From positions 153,504-217,503 of the forward strand of contig JALSNX010000001.1 in the NCBI GenBank assembly GCA_026986775.1: 64,000 bases of DNA, given 5' to 3'. This stretch comes from Caldifarciminota bacterium. Its GTDB lineage: Bacteria; Hydrothermota; Hydrothermia; UBA1063; CAJXJZ01. Both the position numbers and the translations under genes were made by a program. Of this stretch, positions 25,063 through 34,933 are shown in pieces; the first letter of the stretch is position 1, and each line of letters starts with the position of its first letter. The notes under the pieces are model-generated. The model saw only the letters and a program-made list of their open reading frames with translations. It ran no database searches and was not told where the DNA came from.

Positions 25063-26544
25063 ATGGGAAAATACAATCAGATAGACCTTACAATTAATCC
25101 AGAGCAACTTGAGAGAACTGTTAAAAGGGCAAGGGAAAGAAACATTATTATTCCAACATTTGCAGAGATGAAAGACCCTGTTAAACTTGTGCCAGAGCAG
25201 ATTAAGGAAGAACTCAAAGAGATTGGGCTCTGGGACGTTCATCCCCGTAATCTATTCAGAATAACATGGAAAAACGATCCCGTTCCGAAAGGTGGACTTT
25301 TTGATGGTGTAAACTATATGGAACTTCCATCATCTCTTACCGGTGTCAGAGCAAGAATTATTGCCCTTGTGGGAAAATGGTTCCCCACCGGTGCTCACAA
25401 GGTTGGGGCAACATTTGGATGCCTTGTTCCGAGACTCATTACAGGGCAGTTTGACCCTACAAGACAGAAAGCCGTATGGCCGTCAACTGGAAACTACTGT
25501 CGTGGAGGTGCCTATGTGGCAGCACTTCTTGCCTGTGAATCCATAGCAATACTGCCTGAAGGCATGTCAAAGGAGCGTTTTGAATGGCTTTCAAAAATAG
25601 CGGGAGAGGTCATTGCTACTCCGGGCTCAGAAAGTAATGTTAAGGAAATTTTTGATAAATGCTGGGAACTGAGAAGAACAAGGGACGACGTTGTTATATT
25701 CAACCAGTTTGATGAGTTTGGTAATCACCTCTGGCATTATGAAGTCACCGGTCATGCTATGGAAGAGGTCCTTAAAAAGGAACTTGGAGATAATGGGAAA
25801 TATGCTGGAATAGTCCTTTCATCAGGGTCGTCCGGAACGCTTGGAACGGCTGACTATCTTAAAGAGATTTATCCTGCCTCAAAAATAGCAGTCGGCGAGG
25901 CACTTCAGTGTCCAACCCTGCTTTATAACGGCTACGGCGCTCACAGAATTGAAGGTATTGGAGACAAACACGTGCCATGGATTCACAATGTGAAGAATAC
26001 TGATATGGTTATAGGACTTGATGATGAGCACACCATAAGGCTCATAAGGCTCTTTAATGAACCTGAAGGTAGAGATTATCTTGTTTCTCAGGGGGTACCC
26101 GCAAAGCTGGTGGAAAACCTTGACCTTCTTGGCATATCATCCATAGGAAACGTTTTAGGTGCCATCAAGTTTGCAAAGTATTACGAACTTACTGAAAGGG
26201 ATGTGGTTTTAACTGTGTTTACAGATTCCATGGAACTTTACGGTTCAAGGCTGAGAGAACTTGAAGAGGAAAGAGGGAAATACACAAAAGAGCAGGCCGC
26301 AAGGGACTTTGAAATGCTCATGGAGATAACAATAGACCATGTTCAGGAACTGGATTATTACGATAGAAAGCGGATTCATAACTTAAAATACTATACATGG
26401 ATTGAGCAGCAGGGAAAAGACCTGGATGAACTCAATGCCCAGTGGTATGACTATGAGGAATACTGGGGTGAGGTTCACAGTATGGCTCCTAAAATTGACG
26501 AACTTATTAAAGAGTTCAACGAAAAGGTGGGACTTTTAAAATGA
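25063..26544 (+). CDS. Fold-type II PLP-dependent lyase/synthase-like enzyme
   Basis: 493 aa. KWFPTGAHKVGATFGC contains the lysine expected to bind PLP (as GAHK in tryptophan synthase beta). SSGSSGTLGTADYL is a phosphate-binding glycine/serine loop. STGNYCRGGAYVAALLACES is the substrate-carboxylate region (S-T-G-N). It therefore belongs to the cysteine synthase/threonine synthase superfamily, but is longer than usual and has a distinct C-terminal part. It overlaps the deaminase gene by 4 nt. In anaerobes, PLP lyases of this type appear in purine-degradation clusters, for example diaminopropionate ammonia-lyase next to ssnA; that link is by analogy and the substrate is unknown. Confidence 0.75.
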   Translation: MGKYNQIDLTINPEQLERTVKRARERNIIIPTFAEMKDPVKLVPEQIKEELKEIGLWDVHPRNLFRITWKNDPVPKGGLFDGVNYMELPSSLTGVRARIIALVGKWFPTGAHKVGATFGCLVPRLITGQFDPTRQKAVWPSTGNYCRGGAYVAALLACESIAILPEGMSKERFEWLSKIAGEVIATPGSESNVKEIFDKCWELRRTRDDVVIFNQFDEFGNHLWHYEVTGHAMEEVLKKELGDNGKYAGIVLSSGSSGTLGTADYLKEIYPASKIAVGEALQCPTLLYNGYGAHRIEGIGDKHVPWIHNVKNTDMVIGLDDEHTIRLIRLFNEPEGRDYLVSQGVPAKLVENLDLLGISSIGNVLGAIKFAKYYELTERDVVLTVFTDSMELYGSRLRELEEERGKYTKEQAARDFEMLMEITIDHVQELDYYDRKRIHNLKYYTWIEQQGKDLDELNAQWYDYEEYWGEVHSMAPKIDELIKEFNEKVGLLK

Positions 26545-27899
26545 TTCTTATAAAAAATGCAAAATACATTCTGACTTTTGATGAAAAAGAGAGAGAACTT
26601 GAAGGCTATGACATTTTAATTGAGGGCAATGTCATAAAACGAATTGATAAAAATATTCAGGTTTCTGAAGAAACATATGTTATTGACGCATCAAAACATG
26701 TGGTTATTCCCGGACTTGTTAACACCCACCATCATTTTTATCAAACGCTGACGCGGGCTTTGAAGGGTGCACAGAATGCAAAACTCTTTGACTGGCTTGT
26801 TTATCTTTATCCTGTATGGGCAAAACTTGACGAGGAGGCAGTATATTACTCTACTCTGCTTGCCTCTTTAGAACTTTTGAAAACAGGAACCACTCTTACA
26901 CAGGACCACATGTATCTTTATCCTTCATCCTTTGTAGGTGACATTCCATCCATACAGTTTGAGGCAACAGAGAAAATAGGTATAAGGGCTGCGTTATCAA
27001 GGGGTTCCATGACACGGGGGAAAAGCAAGGGTGGATTACCACCTGATAATGTGGTTCAGGAAATAGATGAGGTTTTAAAGCACTCTGTACAAACCATAGA
27101 AAAGTTTCATGATCCATCACCTTTTTCCACAAAAAGGGTTATACTCGCTCCATGCAGTCCATTCTCAGTTGAAAAAAGTGTGATGATAGAAAGCGCAAAA
27201 ATAGCGAGGGAACACGGTGTTCTTCTTCACACCCATCTTGCAGAAACAGAGGATGAAAACACATACTGTATGGAGGTTTATGGAAAAAGACCGCTTGCGC
27301 TCATGGAAGAACTTGGATGGCTGGGAAAAGACGTTTATTTTGCCCATGGAATATGGTTTAATGACGATGAATTGAAAACTCTGAAGAATACAGAAACGGG
27401 TGTATCTCACTGTCCATCCTCCAATATGCGACTTGGCTCAGGTATTGCCCGAATAAGGGAAATGATTGACATGGGTATAAGGGTTTCTCTTGCTGTTGAT
27501 GGGTCTGCTTCCAACGATACATCTGACATGCTGGGAGAGGTGAGACAGGCAATGCTTCTTCAGAGAATAAAATATGGCTCAGCAGGTCTTACAGCAAGGG
27601 AGGCTCTCAGGATAGCCACAAGAGGTGGTGCGGATATTCTTGGCTTTGAGAAAGCAGGAAGAATACAGGAGGGTTATGCTGCTGACATTGCACTCTTCAA
27701 TCTTGACAGCATACAGTATGCAGGTTGTATAGAAGACCCTGTTGCCTGTCTTGTTTTCACAGGATACAATCACGAGGCAGACTACACCATCGTAAATGGC
27801 AAAGTGGTAATAGAGCATGGAAAATCTACAACAATTGATGAGGAAGAGATAAAACAGAAAGCAAACGAGGCGGCAAATAGGCTCATTTCAAGAGTGTAA
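26541..27899 (+). CDS. Amidohydrolase, 8-oxoguanine deaminase type
   Basis: 452-aa metal-dependent amidohydrolase. The metal ligands are visible in NTHHHFYQTLTRA (HxH), HTHLAETEDE, VYFAHGIWF and VDGSASND. The HHHFYQTLTRA-x-x-AQNAKLFDWLVYLYPVWA stretch is typical of 8-oxoguanine deaminases, with SsnA and hydroxyatrazine hydrolases as near relatives. It hydrolyses an amino group from a purine or triazine-like ring, releasing ammonia. Together with XdhC-type maturation genes, it suggests purine or oxidised-guanine catabolism. Confidence 0.85.
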   Translation: MILIKNAKYILTFDEKERELEGYDILIEGNVIKRIDKNIQVSEETYVIDASKHVVIPGLVNTHHHFYQTLTRALKGAQNAKLFDWLVYLYPVWAKLDEEAVYYSTLLASLELLKTGTTLTQDHMYLYPSSFVGDIPSIQFEATEKIGIRAALSRGSMTRGKSKGGLPPDNVVQEIDEVLKHSVQTIEKFHDPSPFSTKRVILAPCSPFSVEKSVMIESAKIAREHGVLLHTHLAETEDENTYCMEVYGKRPLALMEELGWLGKDVYFAHGIWFNDDELKTLKNTETGVSHCPSSNMRLGSGIARIREMIDMGIRVSLAVDGSASNDTSDMLGEVRQAMLLQRIKYGSAGLTAREALRIATRGGADILGFEKAGRIQEGYAADIALFNLDSIQYAGCIEDPVACLVFTGYNHEADYTIVNGKVVIEHGKSTTIDEEEIKQKANEAANRLISRV

Positions 27900-27901
27900 T
27901 C

Positions 27902-27951
27902 TCATTCAAACACGCCCTTCTTAAAAACACTTCTTACGAGAAGGGGGCAGG
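27902..27951 (-). pseudogene. Remnant of an amino-acid permease 3' end
   Basis: On the - strand this stretch encodes CPLLVRSVFKKGVFE and a stop. It is nearly the same as the end of the permease encoded at 32473-34647 (TTLLVRSVFKKGIIEQ and stop), and the DNA matches at about 26 of 30 bases over the core. The two copies lie on either side of the C25-like gene, in the same direction. It also forms a CCCTTCT...AGAAGGG inverted repeat, which could act as a weak terminator between the converging genes. Confidence 0.55.
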
Positions 27952-27966
27952 TGAGAAACTTTTATA

Positions 27967-30900
27967 TCATTTGACTATAATGAACTTCTTTGCAATAGAT
28001 GTGTCTTTAACCTGCAGAATTGAAAAGTAAACTCCGTTCTGAAGTCTTGATTGTTTAATATCAAAATTCCATGTATAGTGACCCGGTGGAAGGTCTCTGT
28101 TTAACAGGGTCAGAACCTTTCTTCCAATCAAATCGTAAAGGTCCAAGGATACTTTTCCTCTGTATGGCAGATTGAATTTGAATTTAATAAGATCACTGGC
28201 AATGTTTGGATAGGGGCCCACAAAAGTCAACCTGTCTGGTATCTCTATTTTGCTCTTAAAAGGTGCGTCTGTAGTAAACTTAATAGCATATGAACTTTCA
28301 ATCTTATATGCACCGTCTGCATAGTTTCCATTCCTGTAATATGTGAGTCCTATACTTCCGCTTTCATTCTCTATTCCAATAGCAAAATCCTCATCAACAG
28401 GATATCTGTAATACTGAATCAGTATAATACCATCACCGGTTAAAGTGGGATAATAGTCAGGGTCATACAGAATGATTTCAAATCTATTTGGAGCGCCTAT
28501 ATAGTGGCATACATCGTCCCACTCAAAAATAACTCTATGGTTCTCACAATCTTCAAAATAATAGACTTTGCCACTACCAAATAAATTGGGGTTCATATAG
28601 TACCACAGACCTGCAATAATATTATTGGGAGCACATGTATCCGGTAACACCGTATTGTCTGAATAATTACTGGAGTATTCCCCAAAACCCAACCACCCAT
28701 TTGGTGATACAATGACTTTCCGATACTCCTTTCCATAAAATCTAAAATTGAAAGGGAGATTAACAGTATCAAGCGCCTTATTGTTTAACAATTCTTGCGA
28801 ATACCTGAAACCATTCCCTATCTCTATCCATTTAAATCCAGGTGCATGGGAATAGGGTGAATATATACTATAACCATAATAGCCATATTCATCTGGTCCA
28901 ACATACCCACCTATAACCATACTGAAGTCAAGTGAATCACTGTATCCTTCTCCTGAAAGGTATAATCTGAAATCAATTTTTTTACCATCTTCCACAATCT
29001 TTCCTGACTTTATCTTAAAGTAATCATCACCTTCTGTATTTACGGTCATAACATCTCCATAATGTACCAGTGAATCCTGCACAATTGCATTGCCACTCAA
29101 ACACTTCAATATACCTTCTAAATTGTAAATGTTGCCCAATCCTGTTTTTCTCAATAGAATTTTAAAGGATACTTCCTCGTTTTCATCCAGTACGTTATTA
29201 TTAAATGCCTCATCCTGTAAACAAACGCTGTCCACAGTAAGTGCGGGTATAAATATTCCCGGACCAAATGTAATGTCATCTATAAACCATCCCTCATCGT
29301 GAACTGTTTTATCGGAAAACAACCTGAATCTCACGTAGATGGTATCTCCAACGACACCGTATTTTATTGGGATATTTAGATGGTGCCATACGTGAGCGGG
29401 TATAACTGCCACCCAGATTTCAGTCCACTTCTTTCCGTCTTTTGATACTTCAATCAGCGCTGAATCTTTGTAATTCTCAATGGAATATCTGGTATTAAAA
29501 GCAAGTAACAGATTTTCCGTTGTTTTAACAATTGGTGGGAGATAAAGTATTGAATTCCTGTTATCAGAATATCCACCTGTTCTTTCATTTCCACACCACA
29601 AGGAAGAAGGAGCAGAGTAATAGTCAAGATAAGTTATATGCCACTCACCTTCTTTTACCGGAATGTCTCCAAGTGTATCTTCAATTGTGGTGTGATAAAT
29701 ACCCTGGTTAGCAAATATGGGGATACTATCCCAAAATGTGTCCTTATTCATAATCTGCACTGACACATACGAGCAAACAGGCTGACTTACCATTGAATCA
29801 AGCCCCACAATCGTTCCCGCCTCAATACGTCCGAGCGGAGGTATTGAATCTATCACCTTAATAGTATCCAGTATGGATAGGAAAGAATCACTGGAGATAA
29901 ATTTAATCTTTAAATCTCTATCATTCCCGTATCCGTAATTATCAATATACAGAGACAACGTTGCCAATTCTCCTGGATCAAGTAAACCATTATTATTATC
30001 ACCTGGAAATGAATCCAACAGGTTATAGCCAACAATTTTTGGGCATGTTCTTATGACCCTCATGTTTATATTATTTTTAAAAGTTTTTTCACTGGCAATT
30101 ATTTCAATACCCAAATTGGCGAAATAATTGTCAGGAACTTCATCCGCAATCCTTATTAAAAAGGCTGAATCTACATAAATAGAATCCCCAACAGAAAACA
30201 TTGAAGAAATAAATGAAGAGTCAGAATAAATTCTGATAAAACTATCAGAAGAGGTAATTTTTGCATAGATATTTTGAAGAGAGGTTACACCATTATTTAT
30301 TACAACAAACCTCAAATACACACTATCACCAGGATTTATCTCATGGGTATAATTCTCATCTATAAACTCTGCATCTGCTATAAAAAGAGAATTAAAAGAA
30401 TCACGTGACTGCACCATAATAGACCCAATATAAGGAAGAGAATTATGAGATAGAACTACTATGTTCAAACTGTCGCCCTCATGCAGAGTATCAGGTAGAT
30501 TAAGACTGCCAACGCCGCTTATTGTAGTTTTATATAGAGTTTGATTATCTTGACTCAAAACTGCCACAGCCTCAGATGTATTGCAGCGAATAGGAATAAC
30601 CCTGCTTGTTACATCCACATAGAGTGGATGATAGACGTTAATCTCCAGAGGTTGAATTGTCCACATAGTGAGAGATGGGTCCCCAAAAAGCGTAGATTCA
30701 TAAATGCAGTATCTATAATAGTTGTCTTTGTGTGCTAACGGCACCCAATCCAGAAGCGAACCAATATGCGCTAAACCAATAATTTCAAAGCTGTCCACAA
30801 AAACATGCTTATAAAAAGATTGCATAATATGTTCAGATGGGCCCTCCCTTATATATGCCCCCCAGCCCAATCGGGTATTCATAATATTGGCAATACTACC

Positions 30901-32415
30901 CCCATTTTCTTTGTTCAAAAGTTTTTCAGCGTAGCAATCTCCATCAGGGACAAAATCCATGGCTCCCAAAAAACTGCTTATGGCCGTATGAATACCATAT
31001 TTTTGATTGGGCATTAAATCGTCAATATCATTCACATCAAAATAACTCGTACCATATTCGTTGCCATGCAAACTATAAGCAAAAAAACTTCCTCCAGCAT
31101 TAATCCCATGCATAACACTATGCCTATCAAGTGTGCCCAATGATGTGTATAATTTTATATCATAAGCGGGAGGTGTTTGTATAAAGCCAGAAATTGAATC
31201 GCATACAGTATCCCCCCAGTATCCAAAATCAGGATATAGATACTCTGCAAGGAGATATACATTATTAAGATAATCCCTCTCAGGATCTATTTCATATTTC
31301 AAAATCTTTTTTACCACATTAATTGCCTCCCGTCCATTCTGTACAGGTAGTCTGCCAACAATAACGTCGGGATACATATCAACACTATCCCCAATTTCAC
31401 CATATACACGATTTTTATTGAAATCCCAAGAACCATCCAGGTCAGAATAGTAAAGGTCACTTGGTATGGTATCAAATATGGCAAAAAATCCCAGTGGGGC
31501 AAAATATGTCTTTCTTATAGGAATAATTTCATCTCCATTTTGATGCTGGGCTTTTCCACCTAATAAAACATAAATAAGCCCCCGGTTACTATGATAATCC
31601 TTTAAAAAAGTCCTTATTTTTGCCTGTTTATCCACTCCAAGATAATTTTCGTAAATACTCTCTACTGATACAATTTCACATCTGATTCCACGCTTTTGTT
31701 TCCACGCCATAAGTGGCTCAAAATAGGAACGAAGACTATCCGCTGTAATGATAACCATATCTGTTTCAATGCCATCTATTTTTTTAAGTGGGGGCGCAAA
31801 CTTATCTAAGTCTGAAGGATTATATATTATGTTTTTCAATAATCTATTGAACAGAGTACGCTGTTTTTCAGTTATGGCAACGGTTTTAATCGAATCAAAT
31901 ACATATTCCAGTGAAAAACGTATTTTTGTTATAAACGCTATGGCTGAATCCTTTGGATAATATATGACTGGACTGAGTAGCAGAGAGGCTAAAGAGTATC
32001 CGGACATATTACCTGAACTCACAAGATTTAAAATTCCTGGAGTATACTCGCTCTTACTGTAATACTCATCATCAATAAGTTTAAATTTGCTGCTTCCCTT
32101 AAAACCAACAGGTATATATCCCTGCGAGGGTATTATCATTGCATTAATATTCATTGACACTGTATCTATGGAGATAATATGGACACTCACCGCTTTACTC
32201 CCCGATGGAATAACAAAATGTAGAGGTATTTGAGGTAAATCTGGTGCACCTTCAGGTAAAGGATAGGCTACGCCAGGATACCACAATCTAACAAAACTGT
32301 CCGTTACTCTTATAACTTTAAGATTGGAAGGGGATAGTTCAACTGTGAAAGTTAATGTATTATTAGTTCCATCATTCACCATAAATACACAAAAAAACAA
32401 AAGGAAAACACTCAT
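27967..32415 (-). CDS. Giant secreted C25 (gingipain-like) peptidase-fold protein with Por/T9SS sorting domain
   Basis: 1482 aa. A short hydrophobic signal-like start (MSVFLLFFCVFMV) is followed by a propeptide region. A Peptidase_C25-like domain has IYVLLGGKAQ and FAYSLHGNEYG (expected catalytic His, H450). The nucleophile region reads AISSFLGAMDFVPDGDCYAE: the expected cysteine appears replaced by S481, and the remaining C494 matches the second, non-catalytic cysteine of the family. Beta-rich CARDB-like and MAM/jellyroll-like segments follow. The C-terminal 80 or so residues (GVYFSILQVKDTSIAKKFIIVK) are a Por secretion sorting domain. A GGAGG site precedes the ATG. It may be a non-proteolytic surface protein, or use another residue. 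Confidence 0.82.
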   Translation of the reverse strand: MSVFLLFFCVFMVNDGTNNTLTFTVELSPSNLKVIRVTDSFVRLWYPGVAYPLPEGAPDLPQIPLHFVIPSGSKAVSVHIISIDTVSMNINAMIIPSQGYIPVGFKGSSKFKLIDDEYYSKSEYTPGILNLVSSGNMSGYSLASLLLSPVIYYPKDSAIAFITKIRFSLEYVFDSIKTVAITEKQRTLFNRLLKNIIYNPSDLDKFAPPLKKIDGIETDMVIITADSLRSYFEPLMAWKQKRGIRCEIVSVESIYENYLGVDKQAKIRTFLKDYHSNRGLIYVLLGGKAQHQNGDEIIPIRKTYFAPLGFFAIFDTIPSDLYYSDLDGSWDFNKNRVYGEIGDSVDMYPDVIVGRLPVQNGREAINVVKKILKYEIDPERDYLNNVYLLAEYLYPDFGYWGDTVCDSISGFIQTPPAYDIKLYTSLGTLDRHSVMHGINAGGSFFAYSLHGNEYGTSYFDVNDIDDLMPNQKYGIHTAISSFLGAMDFVPDGDCYAEKLLNKENGGSIANIMNTRLGWGAYIREGPSEHIMQSFYKHVFVDSFEIIGLAHIGSLLDWVPLAHKDNYYRYCIYESTLFGDPSLTMWTIQPLEINVYHPLYVDVTSRVIPIRCNTSEAVAVLSQDNQTLYKTTISGVGSLNLPDTLHEGDSLNIVVLSHNSLPYIGSIMVQSRDSFNSLFIADAEFIDENYTHEINPGDSVYLRFVVINNGVTSLQNIYAKITSSDSFIRIYSDSSFISSMFSVGDSIYVDSAFLIRIADEVPDNYFANLGIEIIASEKTFKNNINMRVIRTCPKIVGYNLLDSFPGDNNNGLLDPGELATLSLYIDNYGYGNDRDLKIKFISSDSFLSILDTIKVIDSIPPLGRIEAGTIVGLDSMVSQPVCSYVSVQIMNKDTFWDSIPIFANQGIYHTTIEDTLGDIPVKEGEWHITYLDYYSAPSSLWCGNERTGGYSDNRNSILYLPPIVKTTENLLLAFNTRYSIENYKDSALIEVSKDGKKWTEIWVAVIPAHVWHHLNIPIKYGVVGDTIYVRFRLFSDKTVHDEGWFIDDITFGPGIFIPALTVDSVCLQDEAFNNNVLDENEEVSFKILLRKTGLGNIYNLEGILKCLSGNAIVQDSLVHYGDVMTVNTEGDDYFKIKSGKIVEDGKKIDFRLYLSGEGYSDSLDFSMVIGGYVGPDEYGYYGYSIYSPYSHAPGFKWIEIGNGFRYSQELLNNKALDTVNLPFNFRFYGKEYRKVIVSPNGWLGFGEYSSNYSDNTVLPDTCAPNNIIAGLWYYMNPNLFGSGKVYYFEDCENHRVIFEWDDVCHYIGAPNRFEIILYDPDYYPTLTGDGIILIQYYRYPVDEDFAIGIENESGSIGLTYYRNGNYADGAYKIESSYAIKFTTDAPFKSKIEIPDRLTFVGPYPNIASDLIKFKFNLPYRGKVSLDLYDLIGRKVLTLLNRDLPPGHYTWNFDIKQSRLQNGVYFSILQVKDTSIAKKFIIVK

Positions 32416-32438
32416 GATGTCCTCCCTTTCTTCCTTAT

Positions 32439-32467
32439 ATTATACAATGCAAGAAAGAAAATTACAA
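32439..32467 (-). promoter_or_regulatory. Promoter of the C25-like gene
   Basis: On the - strand, TTGTAA (32462-32467) and TATAAT (32439-32444) are separated by 17 bp, 23 bp before the start codon. It lies in the short gap after the permease stop, with the ribosome binding site GGGAGGA downstream. Confidence 0.65.
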
Positions 32468-32472
32468 GTGAG

Positions 32473-34647
32473 TTATTGTTCAATTATTCCTTTTTTAAAA
32501 ACACTTCTAACAAGAAGGGTCGTCGGCAGTGTTGATATAGCATTGTTTATCCTTTCTGCAACAGATTGTTCCTGTCCTTGATCAGGTATGGGTAGTCCAA
32601 GTATGACAAGTGAGGCAAACTGTGACTCTTTATTTATTAACTCTGTAACCGCGATGTCTCTGTTTTCATTCACAATTACTTTTACTTCTCCCTCAAGCCT
32701 TGCGTTCTCAAGTTTCTGTCGTATGTTATTTTCAGCGATTTCCTGTCTTTGTTGAGTTTTAACAATTTTCAATACTCTGACCCTTGCATTCCGCCAGTCA
32801 TCATTTAATTTGAGAATGTATGACACCAGCAACATAAGTTCAATGTTTCCCCCTTTTCCTCCCCACCATACATCTATTTGAGAAAAATCGCCAAAGCCCC
32901 TGTCTTTCTTGTAATCCAGAATAAGTATATCCTTTTCAAGATTTACCAGTTTTCTTATGTGCTTGAGCAATATATTTTCCCTGTCCTTTCTGTGCCCCCA
33001 TCCAAAGAGCGCCACATTTGAATAAAGATTGCCAATACCATGTGCCTGAACAACACACTCTATGGCCTTTACTGGATTTTCAACCAGTTCTACTTCATAA
33101 AAGGCCGTCAGCTTATTTCTGTCAACAAATTCCCTGAGCATCCTTCTGGCCTGTTCTTTTCTAATGATATCTTGAGGATTATCTGCGTCACCTTTAAGAA
33201 TATTTATATATGTTACAATTCCGTTACCTCTTGCAAGGTAATTTGCAAGTTGGGCAAGATGTGGCCTTGTTTCAGGATTTCCCGTGAACACCATGATGTT
33301 TGGCCTGTAATTCTTGGGATTAAGTTCAAACTCCTGAAGCTTTAAAAGAGAATAACGTGCGAGAGATATTAAAACTCCCGCCTTAACATCACCCCAGTCC
33401 TGTTTTAATGAGCGATTCTTCTGTATAACGTATATAAGACCTACAACAAAAAGGGCAATTATAGTGCTTAGGGCGCTAATCAAAAACATTACACCGAGTG
33501 TGCCCAGAAAACCAAGAAGCGGTACATAGAAGGGCACTCTGAACCGTGGCCTGAAACTCGGATTCCCTGCCACGATTTCCATAAGACACGCAAGATTAAT
33601 CATACCGTAGGTAATAAGAAAAAACATTGATATAACTGTGGCAACCATATTCAAAGAGCCCATCAGAACAAAGATTTCTGAGATAAAGAATGTTATAATA
33701 ACACCCATTCTGGGTTCATTTTTGGGTGAACCAAGTGTAAGACCTGTAAATGCGGGAGTTATTCTGTCATCCGAAAGTGCCTTGAGGGTTCTTGGTGCGG
33801 TTATTATGAAGGTTAATCCTGAAGAGAGGGTAGCGGCCCATATGCCGATAAGAACAAATGGTGGAAATAGAGCATGCTTTATGAATATTTCTGTATTTTC
33901 TATGAGATCACTATGTGGGGTTATTGCAGCAGCCTTACTCATAAAATAAGCATAGGTTAAGATTGCGACAAGGAGTGCAGATATGCTACCTCTGGGAATA
34001 CTCTTTGCCGGGTCTTTCAGTTCTCCAGAAAGTCCAATTCCAGCAGTGATACCTGTAACAGCAGGGAAAAACACTGCAAAGACCCTGAAAAAATCATATC
34101 CATTTTTATAATGAGAGACCAGATTCTCCTTAAGAGGTATAAACCCGGGAGCAAGTCCCACGGATAAGATACCCAGCATCAAGGCCCCAAAGATAACAAA
34201 CTGAAACTTAATGGCAAAATCAGCGCCAAAATAGGCTAAAACAGCGAAAAATATGAGCATTACACTACCGTAAAGGGGCATGTTTAGATGAGGTACTATT
34301 ACTTTCAGAGACTCAAGAAATCCTATAATATAAAAGGCTACTGATATGGCCTGAGAAAAAAACAGTGGAATGCCTATAGCCCCACCTGCATCAAGCCCGA
34401 GACTCCTTGAAATAAGATAATAAACCCCACCCGTGCCAACTTCAATATTGGTGGAAATAGAGGAAATGGATAACGCTGTAAAAAATGAAATAGAGCCTGA
34501 CAGAACAAGAATCAACAGAGCATTGTACAGACCGGCGTTTCCAACCACCCATCCTGTTCTCAAAAATAAAATAACCCCGAAAAGTGAGAGGATTGTTGGA
34601 AGGAAAACGCCCTCAAGTGTCCCAAAACGTCTTATGCCATTGCTCAT
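32473..34647 (-). CDS. APC-superfamily transporter, cation-chloride cotransporter/amino-acid permease like
   Basis: 724 aa. Residues 1-410 hold about 12 membrane segments, beginning RRFGTLEGVFLPTILSLFGVI, a motif shared with SLC12-like cation-chloride cotransporters. The later IGLSGELKDPAKSIPRG loop is typical of the APC family. The C-terminal 300 residues are cytoplasmic, with a universal-stress-like fold suggested by NIMVFTGNPETRPHLAQLANYLARG. The size and this soluble tail favour an SLC12-like permease over a simple amino-acid permease; the substrate is unknown. No ribosome binding site is seen: a TAAAAT box ends 6 nt before the ATG, so the transcript may be leaderless. Confidence 0.82.
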   Translation of the reverse strand: MSNGIRRFGTLEGVFLPTILSLFGVILFLRTGWVVGNAGLYNALLILVLSGSISFFTALSISSISTNIEVGTGGVYYLISRSLGLDAGGAIGIPLFFSQAISVAFYIIGFLESLKVIVPHLNMPLYGSVMLIFFAVLAYFGADFAIKFQFVIFGALMLGILSVGLAPGFIPLKENLVSHYKNGYDFFRVFAVFFPAVTGITAGIGLSGELKDPAKSIPRGSISALLVAILTYAYFMSKAAAITPHSDLIENTEIFIKHALFPPFVLIGIWAATLSSGLTFIITAPRTLKALSDDRITPAFTGLTLGSPKNEPRMGVIITFFISEIFVLMGSLNMVATVISMFFLITYGMINLACLMEIVAGNPSFRPRFRVPFYVPLLGFLGTLGVMFLISALSTIIALFVVGLIYVIQKNRSLKQDWGDVKAGVLISLARYSLLKLQEFELNPKNYRPNIMVFTGNPETRPHLAQLANYLARGNGIVTYINILKGDADNPQDIIRKEQARRMLREFVDRNKLTAFYEVELVENPVKAIECVVQAHGIGNLYSNVALFGWGHRKDRENILLKHIRKLVNLEKDILILDYKKDRGFGDFSQIDVWWGGKGGNIELMLLVSYILKLNDDWRNARVRVLKIVKTQQRQEIAENNIRQKLENARLEGEVKVIVNENRDIAVTELINKESQFASLVILGLPIPDQGQEQSVAERINNAISTLPTTLLVRSVFKKGIIEQ

Positions 34648-34788
34648 ATAGATATTTTAAGGTAGAACACAGCAATTACGAAGAACTAAAGCACCACTTT
34701 AATTTGCCTCCTTGCTACAACTGAATACTTTTTATTTCTGCACCCCTTATCCAACCTTACGTGATTATTTCTTTGAAATAGCGAGCTT

Positions 34789-34817
34789 TTGAATAACCGC
34801 GTAATAAACCTTATAAT
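34789..34817 (+). promoter_or_regulatory. Promoter of tRNA-Lys
   Basis: TTGAAT (34789-34794) and TATAAT (34812-34817) with 17 bp between them, 8 bp before the mature tRNA 5' end. Confidence 0.8.
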
Positions 34818-34825
34818 TTTAAATA

Positions 34826-34899
34826 GGGCCGTTAGCTCAGGCGGTTAGAGCACCGGATTTTTAATCCGGTGGCCGCAGGTTCGAGTCCTGCACGGCCCA
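34826..34899 (+). tRNA. tRNA-Lys (anticodon TTT)
   Basis: A full cloverleaf is visible. The acceptor stem GGGCCGT pairs with ACGGCCC, the D arm is TAGCTCAGGCGGTTAGAGC, and the anticodon stem CCGGA/TCCGG has the loop TTTTTAA, giving anticodon TTT. The T arm is GCAGGTTCGAGTCCTGC and the discriminator base is A. CCA is not encoded. A run of eight or more T at 34900 follows and may end transcription. Confidence 0.96.
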
Positions 34900-34933
34900 T
34901 TTTTTTTAAAGACCCTTTACTTACAGTCAACCC

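Noticed and set aside
27915..27945. CCCTTCT/AGAAGGG hairpin as a dedicated terminator
   Set aside because: It is explained by the remnant of the permease coding end; the same bases occur in the intact gene. It could still act as a weak terminator.
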